Source of the DNA: Bacillota bacterium
GTDB lineage: Bacteria > Bacillota_A > Clostridia > Lachnospirales > Lachnospiraceae
Direction: 5' to 3'
DNA length: 64,000 bases
Assembly: GCA_023407175.1 (NCBI GenBank)
Contig: JAEYMU010000007.1
Coordinates: forward strand, 33,982 to 97,981
Of this stretch, positions 9,261 to 18,545 are shown piece after piece. The position numbers and the translations under genes were made by a program. The notes below the pieces were generated by a model that ran no database searches, had not been told where the DNA came from, and saw only the letters and a list, made by a program, of their open reading frames with translations. Within the stretch, counting starts at the first letter, position 1; the number at the start of each line of letters is the position of its first letter.

Positions 9261-10499
9261 TTATACCTCCATGTTTTTAAATATCAGGGTAGCATTATGG
9301 CCACCAAAGCCAAGAGAATTGGACATGACATAAGAGAGCTTCGCCTTTCTGCCCACTCCCGGAACATAATCAAGATCACATTCCTCGTCGGGTGTCTTTA
9401 ATCCTATCGTAGCAGGAATAAAATCATTCTCAATTGCCTTCACACAAACGATGGCCTCCACTGCTCCCGCTGCACCCAGCAAATGGCCAAACATGGATTT
9501 ACTGGAGCTGACCGGTACACGGTATGCCTCCTCTCCCAAGGCAAGCTTGATGGAGACTGTCTCGGTACGATCATTCGGAGGGGTACTGGTTCCGTGGGCG
9601 TTGATATAGGATACCTCTTTCGGCGTAATGCCCGCCTCTTCCATGGCAAGCTTCATTGCTCTGGCACCGCCTTCTCCATCCGGTGAAGGAGAGGTAATAT
9701 GATAAGCGTCACAGGTTGAGCCATAGCCGACGATTTCAGCATATATTCTTGCACCACGGGCCTTTGCATGCTCATAATCCTCAAGAATCAGAATTCCGGC
9801 TCCTTCTCCCATAACAAAGCCGTCCCGCTCTTTGTCAAAGGGAATGGATGCCCTGGCCGGGTCCTTGCTGGTAGACAGGGCCGTCAGGGACTGAAAGCCT
9901 GCGATTGCCAGCGGAGTAATGGAGCCTTCCGAGCCTCCTGCGATTATAATGTCCGAATAGCCATGCTTAATGCTGCGGAAGGCTTCGCCGATACAGTTAT
10001 TACCGGTGGCACAGGCCGTTACAACATTTGTGCAGATACCCCTGGCACCAAACTGGATGGCAATATTCCCTGCTGCCATATTGGTAATGGTCATGGGTAT
10101 GAACAAAGGATTAACACGCTTTGGCCCCTTATCGCGCAAGGTATTTGTTTCCTTCTCAATATCATCGATTGCGCCGATACCGGAGCCTACAATAACTCCC
10201 AGCCGCTCCTTGTCGATTTCATCAAGTGTAAGCCCGGAATCTGCAACCGCCTCTTTGGCTGCGGCTACCGCCAGCTGGGAAAACCGGTCCATTCTTCTTG
10301 CTTCCTTGGCTTCCATATAATTCTTCGGATCAAAGTCCTTTACCTGGGCCGCAAGCTTGACCGAATAGGCCTCCGTATCAAAGCTATTAATAAAATCAAT
10401 GCCGCAGGCTCCCTCCTGCACATGATCAAAAAAATCCGTTACATTATTTCCGATTGGTGTGATTGCACCCAATCCCGTTACCACTACTCTACGACTCAT
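9261..10499 (-). CDS. fabF: 3-oxoacyl-ACP synthase II
   Basis: A 412-residue condensing enzyme that elongates acyl-ACP with malonyl-ACP. The nucleophile lies in VTACATGNN, and the two active-site histidines in NAHGTSTPPND and SKSMFGHLLGAAG. The ATG at 10499 follows GCGAGG; an ATG four codons earlier has no ribosome site. The 5' side carries a small repeat module (10500-10535) also found before serA. Upstream neighbour: fabG. Confidence 0.96.
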   Translation of the reverse strand: MSRRVVVTGLGAITPIGNNVTDFFDHVQEGACGIDFINSFDTEAYSVKLAAQVKDFDPKNYMEAKEARRMDRFSQLAVAAAKEAVADSGLTLDEIDKERLGVIVGSGIGAIDDIEKETNTLRDKGPKRVNPLFIPMTITNMAAGNIAIQFGARGICTNVVTACATGNNCIGEAFRSIKHGYSDIIIAGGSEGSITPLAIAGFQSLTALSTSKDPARASIPFDKERDGFVMGEGAGILILEDYEHAKARGARIYAEIVGYGSTCDAYHITSPSPDGEGGARAMKLAMEEAGITPKEVSYINAHGTSTPPNDRTETVSIKLALGEEAYRVPVSSSKSMFGHLLGAAGAVEAIVCVKAIENDFIPATIGLKTPDEECDLDYVPGVGRKAKLSYVMSNSLGFGGHNATLIFKNMEV

Positions 10500-10535
10500 G
10501 TTACCTCGCATTCCGCCGCCAAAGGCAGCATATAT
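10500..10535 (-). repeat. Short GC-rich module with ribosome site before fabF
   Basis: On the minus strand GGCGGCGGAATGCGAGG, a few bases before the fabF ATG. The same string precedes serA (21034-21066), and a degenerate form precedes the nucleotidyltransferase gene (46151-46180). Confidence 0.6.
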
Positions 10536-10565
10536 TCTGATAAAAATTTTTCATCTTTATTATTT

Positions 10566-11306
10566 TTACATTAACATTCCGCCATCAACCTGGAGCACCT
10601 GTCCGGTGATATAATTTGCCCCATCCGAAGCCAGAAAGCTTACCGCATCGGCAACCTCTTTGGCTGTTCCATATCGCTTAAGCGGTATACTTGCAAGTGT
10701 AGCATCTTTTACTTTATCTGGCAACTGCTGTGTCATATCTGATTCAATAAAGCCCGGAGCAACTGCATTCACTGTAATCCCTCGGGAAGCCAGCTCCCTT
10801 GCCGCCGTCTTGGTCATACCGATGATTCCTGCCTTTGATGCGGAATAATTGATCTGTCCAATATTGCCGGTAATACCGACAATCGAAGAAATATTAATGA
10901 TCTTACCCGCCTTTTGGCGAAGCATAATCATTGACACATGCTTCATGCAAAAAAAGGTTCCCTTCAGATTAATATCCAGAACGCTGTCAAAATCAGCCTC
11001 TGTCATCTTCATTAACAGGTTATCCTTGATGATTCCTGCATTATTAATTAAAATATCAACTCTTCCGAATTGCTTTACCGCCTCGCTTAGCAGCTTCTTC
11101 GCCTCTTCCTCCCGGCTGATATCCGCCTGCAGGGCAAAGGCTTCACCACCGGCCGCCTTTATTGTTGCAAGAAGCTCTTCTACCTGAGTGATACTGCTGC
11201 GGTAATTAACGACTACCTTTGCACCATGCTCGGCAAGCCGTAGGGCAATTGCCCTTCCGATGCCTCTTCCGGCTCCGGTTATTACTGCCACTTTTCCGTT
11301 AAGCAT
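10566..11306 (-). CDS. fabG: 3-oxoacyl-ACP reductase FabG
   Basis: A 246-residue short-chain dehydrogenase that reduces 3-oxoacyl-ACP with NADPH. It has the cofactor motif TGAGRGIGRAIA, NNAG, the catalytic Ser in NISSIVG, and the YSASK Tyr/Lys pair. The ATG at 11306 follows GGAGG; an earlier start adds four residues. It lies 12 bases after fabD in the operon. Confidence 0.96.
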   Translation of the reverse strand: MLNGKVAVITGAGRGIGRAIALRLAEHGAKVVVNYRSSITQVEELLATIKAAGGEAFALQADISREEEAKKLLSEAVKQFGRVDILINNAGIIKDNLLMKMTEADFDSVLDINLKGTFFCMKHVSMIMLRQKAGKIINISSIVGITGNIGQINYSASKAGIIGMTKTAARELASRGITVNAVAPGFIESDMTQQLPDKVKDATLASIPLKRYGTAKEVADAVSFLASDGANYITGQVLQVDGGMLM

Positions 11307-11318
11307 AAATTCCTCCAT

Positions 11319-12254
11319 TTAAATTGTTAAAGCCTTAACCGTTGCCTCCAGGGAAGCAATGTCCTCCACGTTGCATATGCCAAGACTTCTATCAATCTTT
11401 TTCACAAAGCCGGATAGAGTTTTACCCGGCCCTATCTCTACAAAATTAGTAGCTCCTGCTTCAATCATCCTCCGAATGGAATGCTCCCACAAAACACTGC
11501 TCATAACCTGACGGTAAAGCAAAGCTTTTATTTCCTGTATACTACTGATAAATTCGGCATTCACATTACTGATAACAGCCGTGTTCATTGCTCCCAGCTG
11601 TATGGGGTCCAATTCTTCCTTAAGTTTTTCAGCCGCCGGTTGTAACATCGAGGTATGAAAGGGTGCGCTTAAAGCAAGCGGTAACACCTTCATGGCACCT
11701 TTTTCCTTGCAAAGCCTGGCGGCCTCATCTACTGCCTGGCATTCACCGCCGATCACAATCTGTCCGGGACAGTTGAAGTTCGCAGCCTCTGCGATTCCAA
11801 AGCTCCCTGCTTCCTTACAGGCCTCTCTGATCTTTTCCTCCGACAAGCCAAGTACCGCAATCATTCTTCCGATACCCTCAGGCACCGCCTCCTGCATAAA
11901 ACGTCCTCTTTTTCTTACCAGCGGGACCACCTGTGAAAGCGTAAAGACCCCGCTTGCTGTCAGGGCAGAGTATTCCCCAAGGCTTAATCCCGCTGCCATA
12001 TCCGGCTTAACTGCGTATTCCGATAAGGCTCTGTAGGCAGCGATGGATACTGTAACAATGGAGGGCTGGGTGTTCTCGGTCCGGTTAAGGTCTTCCTTGC
12101 TTCCGTTAAAAATCAGACCGGTCAGATCCATAGCAAGACTGTCATTTGCCTCCTCAAAGGTCTGCCTGCATACAGGATATTTCTCATAAAGCTCTTTCCC
12201 CATTCCGATATACTGGGCTCCCTGTCCTGCAAACAAAAACGCTGTCTTTCCCAT
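11319..12254 (-). CDS. fabD: Malonyl-CoA:ACP transacylase
   Basis: A 311-residue acyltransferase that loads malonyl groups on ACP. It has the FAGQGAQYIGMG N-terminus, the nucleophile Ser in GLSLGEYSA, the Arg segment, and the catalytic His in SAPFHTSML. The ATG at 12254 follows GGAGGTAAGG. Its start lies three bases beyond the fabK stop, so translation of the two genes is probably coupled. Confidence 0.96.
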   Translation of the reverse strand: MGKTAFLFAGQGAQYIGMGKELYEKYPVCRQTFEEANDSLAMDLTGLIFNGSKEDLNRTENTQPSIVTVSIAAYRALSEYAVKPDMAAGLSLGEYSALTASGVFTLSQVVPLVRKRGRFMQEAVPEGIGRMIAVLGLSEEKIREACKEAGSFGIAEAANFNCPGQIVIGGECQAVDEAARLCKEKGAMKVLPLALSAPFHTSMLQPAAEKLKEELDPIQLGAMNTAVISNVNAEFISSIQEIKALLYRQVMSSVLWEHSIRRMIEAGATNFVEIGPGKTLSGFVKKIDRSLGICNVEDIASLEATVKALTI

Positions 12255-12256
12255 CC

Positions 12257-13189
12257 TTACCTCCAATTCCTGTTAAGCAATTCCTCTGCCTGCCCGAACA
12301 TTTCCTGGATAATCTCCTTACAGCTTTGCTCCTTATTCACAAGTGCTGCAATTTGTCCCGCCATAACACTGCCGTAATCCGTATCTCCCTGAACCACAGC
12401 CTTTGCCAATGCACCGACACCCAGCTTATCATATTCATCCAGGGGTGCCGCCTTTGCCTCCAGTTCGTTAAACTGGCGGCTTAGTTTATTCTTAAGTATG
12501 CGTACCGGATGTCCTGTCGGGCGTCCGGTTACCACCGTATCAATATCCCTTGCATTTAAAACCTTTTGCTTGTAATTGGGATGAACCGTACATTCATAGG
12601 CGGAAAGAAAACGTGTACCGACCTGTATACCATCCGCTCCGAGCATAAAGGCGGCTGCAATACCCCTGCCGTCTCCGATGCCCCCGGCTGCAATAACAGG
12701 GACCGTAACCGCATCCACTACCTGGGGAACCAGTACCATTGTGGTCAGCTCTCCAACATGGCCGCCGGATTCCGTCCCTTCTGCAATAACTGCATCCGCC
12801 CCGCTTCGTTCCATTCTTTTTGCGATTGCAACAGAAGGAACAACGGGAATCACCTTAATCCCATGTGCCTTCCACATCTCCATATATTTGGCAGGTGATC
12901 CGGCCCCGGTCGTGACAACCCGGACCCCTTCCTCACATACCATATTTGCGATATCCTCTGCAAATTCACTAAGCAGCATGATATTTACACCAAAGGGCCT
13001 TTTGGTAAGCTCTTTCGCCTTCCTGACCTCGGCGCGAACATAATCTGCCGGCGCGGTGCCCCCTGCTATAATGCCAAGTCCCCCTGCTTCGGATACGGCC
13101 GCCGCCAGAGAAGCATCCGATATCCTGGCCATCGCTCCCTGGAAAATCGGGTATTCTATATTCAAAAGATTACAGATACGTGATTTCAT
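12257..13189 (-). CDS. fabK: FMN-dependent enoyl-ACP reductase II
   Basis: A 310-residue TIM-barrel flavoprotein of the FabK/nitronate monooxygenase group. The features are IFQGAMARISD, GGLGIIAGG, the His-containing GTESGGHVGE and the FMN phosphate-binding AAGGIGDGRG with GADGIQVGTRF. Its place between acpP and fabD, and the absence of fabI in the operon, argue for the last reductive step of elongation rather than nitronate oxidation. The ATG at 13189 is preferred over 13201. Confidence 0.93.
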   Translation of the reverse strand: MKSRICNLLNIEYPIFQGAMARISDASLAAAVSEAGGLGIIAGGTAPADYVRAEVRKAKELTKRPFGVNIMLLSEFAEDIANMVCEEGVRVVTTGAGSPAKYMEMWKAHGIKVIPVVPSVAIAKRMERSGADAVIAEGTESGGHVGELTTMVLVPQVVDAVTVPVIAAGGIGDGRGIAAAFMLGADGIQVGTRFLSAYECTVHPNYKQKVLNARDIDTVVTGRPTGHPVRILKNKLSRQFNELEAKAAPLDEYDKLGVGALAKAVVQGDTDYGSVMAGQIAALVNKEQSCKEIIQEMFGQAEELLNRNWR

Positions 13190-13214
13190 GCTTTTCCTCA
13201 TTTCCGCGCTGCTT

Positions 13215-13302
13215 ATAGCCTCGCTTACGAGGCTATGCGTATCTCAAGTTTGTGGATGCAGCGCAGACACAAACTTGCAGTGAAAGTGATTTTCCTTTCA
13301 CT
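13215..13302 (-). repeat. Three consecutive hairpins between acpP and fabK
   Basis: 13215-13236 (ATAGCCTCG/CGAGGCTAT), 13245-13277 (CAAGTTTGTG/CACAAACTTG) and 13279-13302 (AGTGAAAG/CTTTCACT) are all perfect stems. They fill most of the 134-base gap. They may lower read-through or protect the highly expressed acpP message. Confidence 0.8.
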
Positions 13303-13323
13303 CTTTAATCCCTCCCCGAAGAT

Positions 13324-13563
13324 TTACTGTGCATCTTCGCTTTTCTTTGCAATATACCGCTCAATATCGCCTATGGTTGCTATGCTTTCTGCGTCCTCTG
13401 TCGGAATTTCAATCCCATATTCTTCTTCCAAAGACATAATAATCTGAAACAGGTCAAGCGAATCTGCATTCAAATCTTCCTTTAAGGATGTGTCCTCGTT
13501 AAGCTCTGCCGCGTCAACACCTAACTGCTCTGCTACTAATTCTTTAACTTTTTCAAAATCCAT
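13324..13563 (-). CDS. acpP: Acyl carrier protein
   Basis: A 79-residue acidic carrier. The phosphopantetheine attachment Ser lies in NADSLDLF at about residue 39. Length and charge are normal. The ATG at 13563 follows GGAGG; the first in-frame ATG, five residues earlier, is poorly spaced. It lies between fabH and fabK and carries all intermediates of the pathway encoded around it. Confidence 0.97.
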   Translation of the reverse strand: MDFEKVKELVAEQLGVDAAELNEDTSLKEDLNADSLDLFQIIMSLEEEYGIEIPTEDAESIATIGDIERYIAKKSEDAQ

Positions 13564-13677
13564 TATTATTTCCTCCATAATATTTTATAGTCGGGAGATA
13601 TCCTCCCAAAATGACCCGAAAAATATTCCTCTTCGGTTAATTATATAGCCAGGAGTGTAACCTCCGGGTTTTGCATA

Positions 13678-14676
13678 TTACTGTGACGCCCATTCGACCA
13701 GGATTGCCCCGCTGGTCATGCCGCCTCCAAAGCCCACCAGTATAATCCGGTCGCCAGGCTTAAGCATATCCTTTTGCACCATCTCATCCAGGGCTATTCC
13801 TATGGTTGCAGCCGAGGTATTGGCATAGCGTTCAATATTGCAGTAAAATTTCTCGAACTCAATTCCCAAGGATTTGGCTGCCTGTTCAATGATTCTCTGA
13901 TTCGCCTGATGAGGCACGATATATTTGATATCCTGATGTGTTAATTCTGTCTCCGCCAGAACCTTTTTCACTAAATCCGTAATGCTGCGGACGGCAAACT
14001 TGAATACCTCCTGACCGTTCATTGTGATAGTTGGCTTAGCTCCATTCTCTTCGGGCTTTACAAAGGGATTTGACAGAGGTATTGCGGGCAGACAAAGATG
14101 CTCACCTTTACTGCCATCACTGGCAAGGCTCATTGCCATAATCCCCCCCGTACGTCCGTCTTCCTGCTCTACTGCTGATAATACCATCGCCCCTGCGCCG
14201 TCTCCAAAGAGTACACAGGTGGAACGATCGGACCAATCCAGTGTCTTTGACAGGGTTTCCGCCCCAATTACCAATGCATTCCTATACATTCCACTTTTAA
14301 TAAAGGCTGCTGCTACGGCCATTGCATAGATGAGTCCGGTACAGGCCGCCGTCAGGTCGAAGGCTGCTGCCCGTTTTGCCCCCAGGCTGTTTTGTACCAT
14401 GCAGGCAACCGAGGGCATAAAGGAATCCGGCGAGATAGTGGCACATATGATCAAGTCAAGTTCTTCTGCGTTTAGTTTCGCATTTCTTAAAGCATTTACC
14501 GCTGCCCTGTAGGCCAGGTCAGAGGTTGACTCTCCGGTAGAAATTCTCCTTTCCTTAATCCCTGTCCGGGAAGAAATCCATTCATCATTTGTCTCTACCA
14601 GCTTAGCCATATCATCATTCGTCATTCTGTTATCCGGTAGATACCTTCCCGTACCGATGACTATTGCTCGTCTCAA
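13678..14676 (-). CDS. fabH: 3-oxoacyl-ACP synthase III
   Basis: A 332-residue initiating condensing enzyme. The catalytic Cys is in TAACTGLIYAM, the His in VPHQANQRI and the Asn in YANTSAATI. It joins acetyl-CoA or branched acyl-CoA primers to malonyl-ACP. The start codon is TTG (14676), nine bases after AGGAGG. It is the second gene of the operon, immediately after the MarR regulator. Confidence 0.96.
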   Translation of the reverse strand: MRRAIVIGTGRYLPDNRMTNDDMAKLVETNDEWISSRTGIKERRISTGESTSDLAYRAAVNALRNAKLNAEELDLIICATISPDSFMPSVACMVQNSLGAKRAAAFDLTAACTGLIYAMAVAAAFIKSGMYRNALVIGAETLSKTLDWSDRSTCVLFGDGAGAMVLSAVEQEDGRTGGIMAMSLASDGSKGEHLCLPAIPLSNPFVKPEENGAKPTITMNGQEVFKFAVRSITDLVKKVLAETELTHQDIKYIVPHQANQRIIEQAAKSLGIEFEKFYCNIERYANTSAATIGIALDEMVQKDMLKPGDRIILVGFGGGMTSGAILVEWASQ

Positions 14677-14702
14677 TTATTAAGTCCTCCTAACAGTAGA
14701 AT

Positions 14703-15185
14703 TCATACCCGCTTATCCATCGCCGCCTTGTTATCCCTGGCACCCTGATAAATCACCTTTAGGTGATGATTTAGCCTTCCAAGTGCCGATAACAGTATTT
14801 CTTCTTCCTCAGGTGTAAAATCCAGCATAATTGCCTCTACCATATCCAAATGAAATTTCTCATGAATACGATATGCCAGCTTGCCCCTTCTGGTCAGGCT
14901 GATATTCACAATTCTTCGATCGGTATCGCTTCGGCTGCGTTCTACATAGCCCTTTTTAATCAATTTGTCAACTGCTGTTGTCAGCGTACCCATTGTAATT
15001 TCAAGCACAGCCGCAACCTCGGACATGGTTTTGGAGCCATACAGCCCCACCGCCTCGATTGTATGGATTTCAGTAATGGATAAATCCTTGAAAGCACCGC
15101 TCTTGATCGAATATTCCTCAATACGGTTTACATCATCGTAAACCTCTACGAGCATCTTATTTATTTGAACAAGTTTTTCCTTCAT
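14703..15185 (-). CDS. fabT: MarR-family regulator of fatty acid synthesis (FabT-like)
   Basis: A 160-residue MarR protein. The winged helix covers about residues 35-100, with EVAAVLEITMGTLTTAVDKLIKKGYVERSRSDTDRRIVNISLT. It is first in the fab operon, the position of FabT in streptococci and related Firmicutes, where the repressor binds with acyl-ACP. The operator at 15221-15241 matches the FabT type. The ATG at 15185 follows AGGAGAG; a longer ORF start is not supported. Function is inferred from position and operator. Confidence 0.85.
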   Translation of the reverse strand: MKEKLVQINKMLVEVYDDVNRIEEYSIKSGAFKDLSITEIHTIEAVGLYGSKTMSEVAAVLEITMGTLTTAVDKLIKKGYVERSRSDTDRRIVNISLTRRGKLAYRIHEKFHLDMVEAIMLDFTPEEEEILLSALGRLNHHLKVIYQGARDNKAAMDKRV

Positions 15186-15220
15186 CTGCTTCTCTCCTAA
15201 GCATATGCTTTGTAAGGCAA

Positions 15221-15241
15221 ATATTTTGATAATCAAAATAT
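15221..15241. promoter_or_regulatory. FabT-type operator
   Basis: Perfect inverted repeat of ATATTTTGAT and ATCAAAATAT around one central base. It overlaps the -10 box and the expected start site of the fab operon, as a repressor site should. Confidence 0.85.
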
Positions 15242-15265
15242 ATAGGAATTCGACTTAATTGTCAA
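15237..15265 (-). promoter_or_regulatory. Promoter of the fab-acc operon
   Basis: TTGACA at 15265-15260, a 17-base spacer, then TATATT at 15242-15237 on the minus strand. The -10 box overlaps the 15221-15241 operator. Confidence 0.85.
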
Positions 15266-15314
15266 GTGAATTTTAAATTCCATTTCGCAGCATTTCGATC
15301 CTTGCAGCTAAAAA

Positions 15315-15341
15315 ACAGAGGGTGTTTAAAACACCCTCTGT
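15315..15341 (-). terminator. Terminator of glnN
   Basis: ACAGAGGGTGTTT pairs with AAACACCCTCTGT and is followed on the minus strand by six T. It ends the glnN transcript just upstream of the fab promoter. Confidence 0.9.
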
Positions 15342-15361
15342 AGATATTTATTATGATCAGA

Positions 15362-17470
15362 TTATACCTCGAATAACAGATCTCCGTAGGTCGGAACCGG
15401 CCATAATTCCTTATCAACGATTACTTCCAGTTCGTCAATCGGTGCTCTAAGATCAAGCATTGCAGGGAATACTGCCTCTCTGAAATACTTAGCACTCTCA
15501 GCAGCCTCGGAAATTGAATTTGCCTTATCAGTAACTTCGATTAATGCCTTCAATGCAGCCTGAGCCTTGGCAAGAAGCGCAGAAGTCTCCTTCAACAGCG
15601 AAGTCTGAACACTTACATCTGCATCTGCAACTGCTGCCTTAACTGCATTAATGGATTCAGCAAGCTTGGTTACATACTTGATAACTGCGGGAATGTACTT
15701 AACGCTTGCCATGGAGATAGCTGTTCTGGCTTCAATGTTGATAGCCTTGGCATATGTCTCATACATAATCTCCGCACGGGAATGTAACTCAACTTCAGAA
15801 AGAATACTATGCTTCTCAAATAACTTGATAGCCTTCTCGGATACTAATGCAGGGACAGCCTCAACCATGGACTTGATATTCGGAAGTCCTCTCTTGACAG
15901 CTTCCTCTACCCATTCCTCGGAATAGCCGTTGCCGTTGAAGATAATTCTCTGATGATCCTTTAAGGTCTTCTTGATTAAGTCATGTACAGCAAGATCAAA
16001 ATCGGAAGCCTTCTCCAATTCATCTGCAAAATCACTAAGAACATCTGCAACAATTCCATTTAAAATTGTATTAGGAGTTGCGATGGATGCAGAGGACGCA
16101 ACCATACGGAACTCAAATTTATTACCTGTAAATGCGAAGGGTGATGTACGGTTTCTGTCTGTTGCATCCTTAGCAAGAGTAGGAAGTGTGGTTACACCAA
16201 TATTTAACTTACCGCCTTCCTTGCTGTTCTTAGCTTCACCGGTCTCAATCAGCTGTGCTACAACATCCTCTAACTGCTCGCCTAAGAAAACGGAGATAAT
16301 CGCCGGAGGTGCTTCGTTAGCGCCTAATCTGTGGTCATTTCCCGGATTAGCTGCAGAAACACGAAGTAAATCTGCATGTAAATCCACTGCCCTTAATACA
16401 GCTGCCAGGAATAACAGGAACTGTATATTCTCATGAGGTGTCTTGCCGGGATCTAATAAGTTCTTCCCTGTATTAGTAACCAGTGACCAGTTATTGTGCT
16501 TGCCGGAACCATTCACACCTGCGAAGGGCTTCTCATGAAGCAGGCAGGTAAGGCCATGACGGTTAGCCACCTTCTTCATCGTCTCCATAACTAACTGATT
16601 ATGGTCTGTTGCGATATTGGCTGTTGCATAAATAGGAGCTAACTCATGCTGTGCAGGAGCAACCTCATTGTGCTGAGTCTTAGCTGTTACACCCAGCTTC
16701 CAAAGCTCGATATTGATCTCCTTCATATATGCAGCAATTCTTTCCTTAATACTGCCGAAATAATGATCCTCTAATTCCTGTCCCTTGGGAGGCATAGCGC
16801 CAAATAAGGTTCTTCCGGTAAAAATAAGATCATCTCTCTTTAAGTATTTTGCTTTATCAACGATGAAATATTCCTGCTCCGGACCAACGGATGCGGATAC
16901 ACTCTTTACATTGTTATGTCCAAACAGCTTTAATACACGAATTGCCTGATTGCTTACGGCTTCCATGGATCTAAGAAGAGGAGTCTTGTTGTCCAAGGCT
17001 TCGCCGGTGTAAGAACAGAAAGCGGTAGGAATGCAAAGTGTAACGCCTGCTGCGTCCTCTCTTAAGAAAGCAGGTGATGTACAATCCCATGCAGTATAGC
17101 CTCTGGCTTCAAAGGTAGCTCTTAAACCGCCGGAGGGGAAAGAGGATGCATCGGGCTCACCCTTGATTAATTCTTTTCCGGAAAATTCCATGATAATCTT
17201 GCCATCAGCGGTAGGGCTGATAAAGGAATCATGCTTCTCTGCCGTAATACCTGTTAAAGGCTGGAACCAGTGGGTATAGTGGGTAGCTCCACGCTCAATT
17301 GCCCAATCCTTCATTGCATTTGCTACTACTTCAGCTACAGCCGGATCTAAATCCTCACCATTCTCAAGTGTTTTTTTGAGAGCTGCATAGGTTTTTTTCG
17401 GCAGACGCTCAATCATGGTTGCTTCGTTAAATACGTCACTTCCAAATAAATCAGTTAATTTTTCTGACAT
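15362..17470 (-). CDS. glnN: Type III glutamine synthetase
   Basis: A 702-residue glutamine synthetase, the length of the GSIII (GlnN) family rather than the 450-470 of GSI. It joins ammonia to glutamate using ATP. Visible blocks are THWFQPLTG, the EQEYFIVD metal-binding region, the [13 protein letters not shown]is/Glu block, [10 protein letters not shown] and the C-terminal coiled region. The ATG at 17470 follows GAGAGGAG. It is monocistronic: a leader hairpin precedes it and a terminator follows. Confidence 0.95.
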   Translation of the reverse strand: MSEKLTDLFGSDVFNEATMIERLPKKTYAALKKTLENGEDLDPAVAEVVANAMKDWAIERGATHYTHWFQPLTGITAEKHDSFISPTADGKIIMEFSGKELIKGEPDASSFPSGGLRATFEARGYTAWDCTSPAFLREDAAGVTLCIPTAFCSYTGEALDNKTPLLRSMEAVSNQAIRVLKLFGHNNVKSVSASVGPEQEYFIVDKAKYLKRDDLIFTGRTLFGAMPPKGQELEDHYFGSIKERIAAYMKEINIELWKLGVTAKTQHNEVAPAQHELAPIYATANIATDHNQLVMETMKKVANRHGLTCLLHEKPFAGVNGSGKHNNWSLVTNTGKNLLDPGKTPHENIQFLLFLAAVLRAVDLHADLLRVSAANPGNDHRLGANEAPPAIISVFLGEQLEDVVAQLIETGEAKNSKEGGKLNIGVTTLPTLAKDATDRNRTSPFAFTGNKFEFRMVASSASIATPNTILNGIVADVLSDFADELEKASDFDLAVHDLIKKTLKDHQRIIFNGNGYSEEWVEEAVKRGLPNIKSMVEAVPALVSEKAIKLFEKHSILSEVELHSRAEIMYETYAKAINIEARTAISMASVKYIPAVIKYVTKLAESINAVKAAVADADVSVQTSLLKETSALLAKAQAALKALIEVTDKANSISEAAESAKYFREAVFPAMLDLRAPIDELEVIVDKELWPVPTYGDLLFEV

Positions 17471-17500
17471 ACTAATAATCTCCTCTCGTGATTATAAAGA

Positions 17501-17530
17501 AGGCGTCCTCAAATAAAACTGAGAACGCCT
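17501..17530 (-). promoter_or_regulatory. Leader hairpin upstream of glnN
   Basis: On the minus strand AGGCGTTCTCA pairs with TGAGGACGCCT around an eight-base loop, followed by CTTCTTTAT and then the ribosome site. It may be an attenuator or a protein-binding hairpin. It does not match a glutamine riboswitch by eye. Confidence 0.6.
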
Positions 17531-17677
17531 TTGCTCCGTTTTTGGTTTTGTATATTTTTTATACATAATTTTATACCATGTTTTCACAAAAAAGAAAAGT
17601 ACTTTTTTATAATTTTTTAATTTTTATGAAAAATGACCGAAAGCGCTCTTCCCTATTAGATTGATTTTGAAAATATA

Positions 17678-18337
17678 TTATTCCAAATACCATTCATCCT
17701 TGTTGGAATTCTCTTCCGTATTTTCAGTCTGGGGCATATATTTCTTTAGCACTCTCTCCATAATAAACGAATTAATCAGGGTAACTATCGCAGGTATGAT
17801 TACGAGCGCCAAAGGAAAAATTAAAACCACGACAATACCTGCAATCAGATTGATCAGCATGATGATCGTATGGAACAAATGCCTGATACACATAAAAGCG
17901 GCTGCCTTTATTAACTGCTTCATGGTCATATTAAACCGGGACAGTACCGGAAATACATAGAGAGAAAAACTAAGTATAAAAAAAGCTAAGGCAATATATA
18001 CTCCAAAGAATATGGAGTTTAGGGACGTACTTCCCGAATTCGCGGTCCAGGAGGTATAGATGTCCAACATCAGAATAAAGGCTATAACCGTCAAAGCGAT
18101 TCCCATAATTGCTCCGCGGGTGAAATTCAAACGGAAGGATTTAAAAAATTCACGGAATAAATAGCCTCTTTCTCTGCGGATTACCTTTACTGTTGCGTAA
18201 TAAAGAGCCGTATTGGCGGGTCCTATTGTTACAATCGGTATACAGACAACCGCCCATATGATGCTTAAGAATATAATGTCACATATCTTACCTAAGAATG
18301 TAAAGAACGCATTATCGTAATTAAAAAAACTGCTCAT
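17678..18337 (-). CDS. DUF624 (YesL-type) membrane protein
   Basis: A 219-residue membrane protein with about five hydrophobic helices. The N-terminus SSFFNYDNAFFTFLGKICDIIFLSIIW..IPIVTIGPANTALY is typical of DUF624/YesL. These proteins often lie near sugar uptake genes, but none is here, so the role is unknown. The ATG at 18337 follows GAGGAA. It stands alone between glnN and DUF1015. Confidence 0.8.
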   Translation of the reverse strand: MSSFFNYDNAFFTFLGKICDIIFLSIIWAVVCIPIVTIGPANTALYYATVKVIRRERGYLFREFFKSFRLNFTRGAIMGIALTVIAFILMLDIYTSWTANSGSTSLNSIFFGVYIALAFFILSFSLYVFPVLSRFNMTMKQLIKAAAFMCIRHLFHTIIMLINLIAGIVVVLIFPLALVIIPAIVTLINSFIMERVLKKYMPQTENTEENSNKDEWYLE

Positions 18338-18545
18338 ATTTTTCCTCATTTCTGTACATGTTTTTTCTCACACGCCAAATTTGCTAATAAACATTCTAAC
18401 ATATCCATAGCAAATATAACAGTAAAATAATTATTAAAAGTATCGCAGTAATCTATTATATGAAAAGCGTCCTATGTAAGTTTATCTGATTTATGCCGGC
18501 TTTATTCCTTCCTGATGATATATATTTGATCCTGCCGCAGTAAAA

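Noticed and set aside
17501..17530. Glutamine riboswitch before glnN
   Set aside because: Only one simple hairpin is visible and the conserved core of glnA/downstream-peptide RNAs is not.
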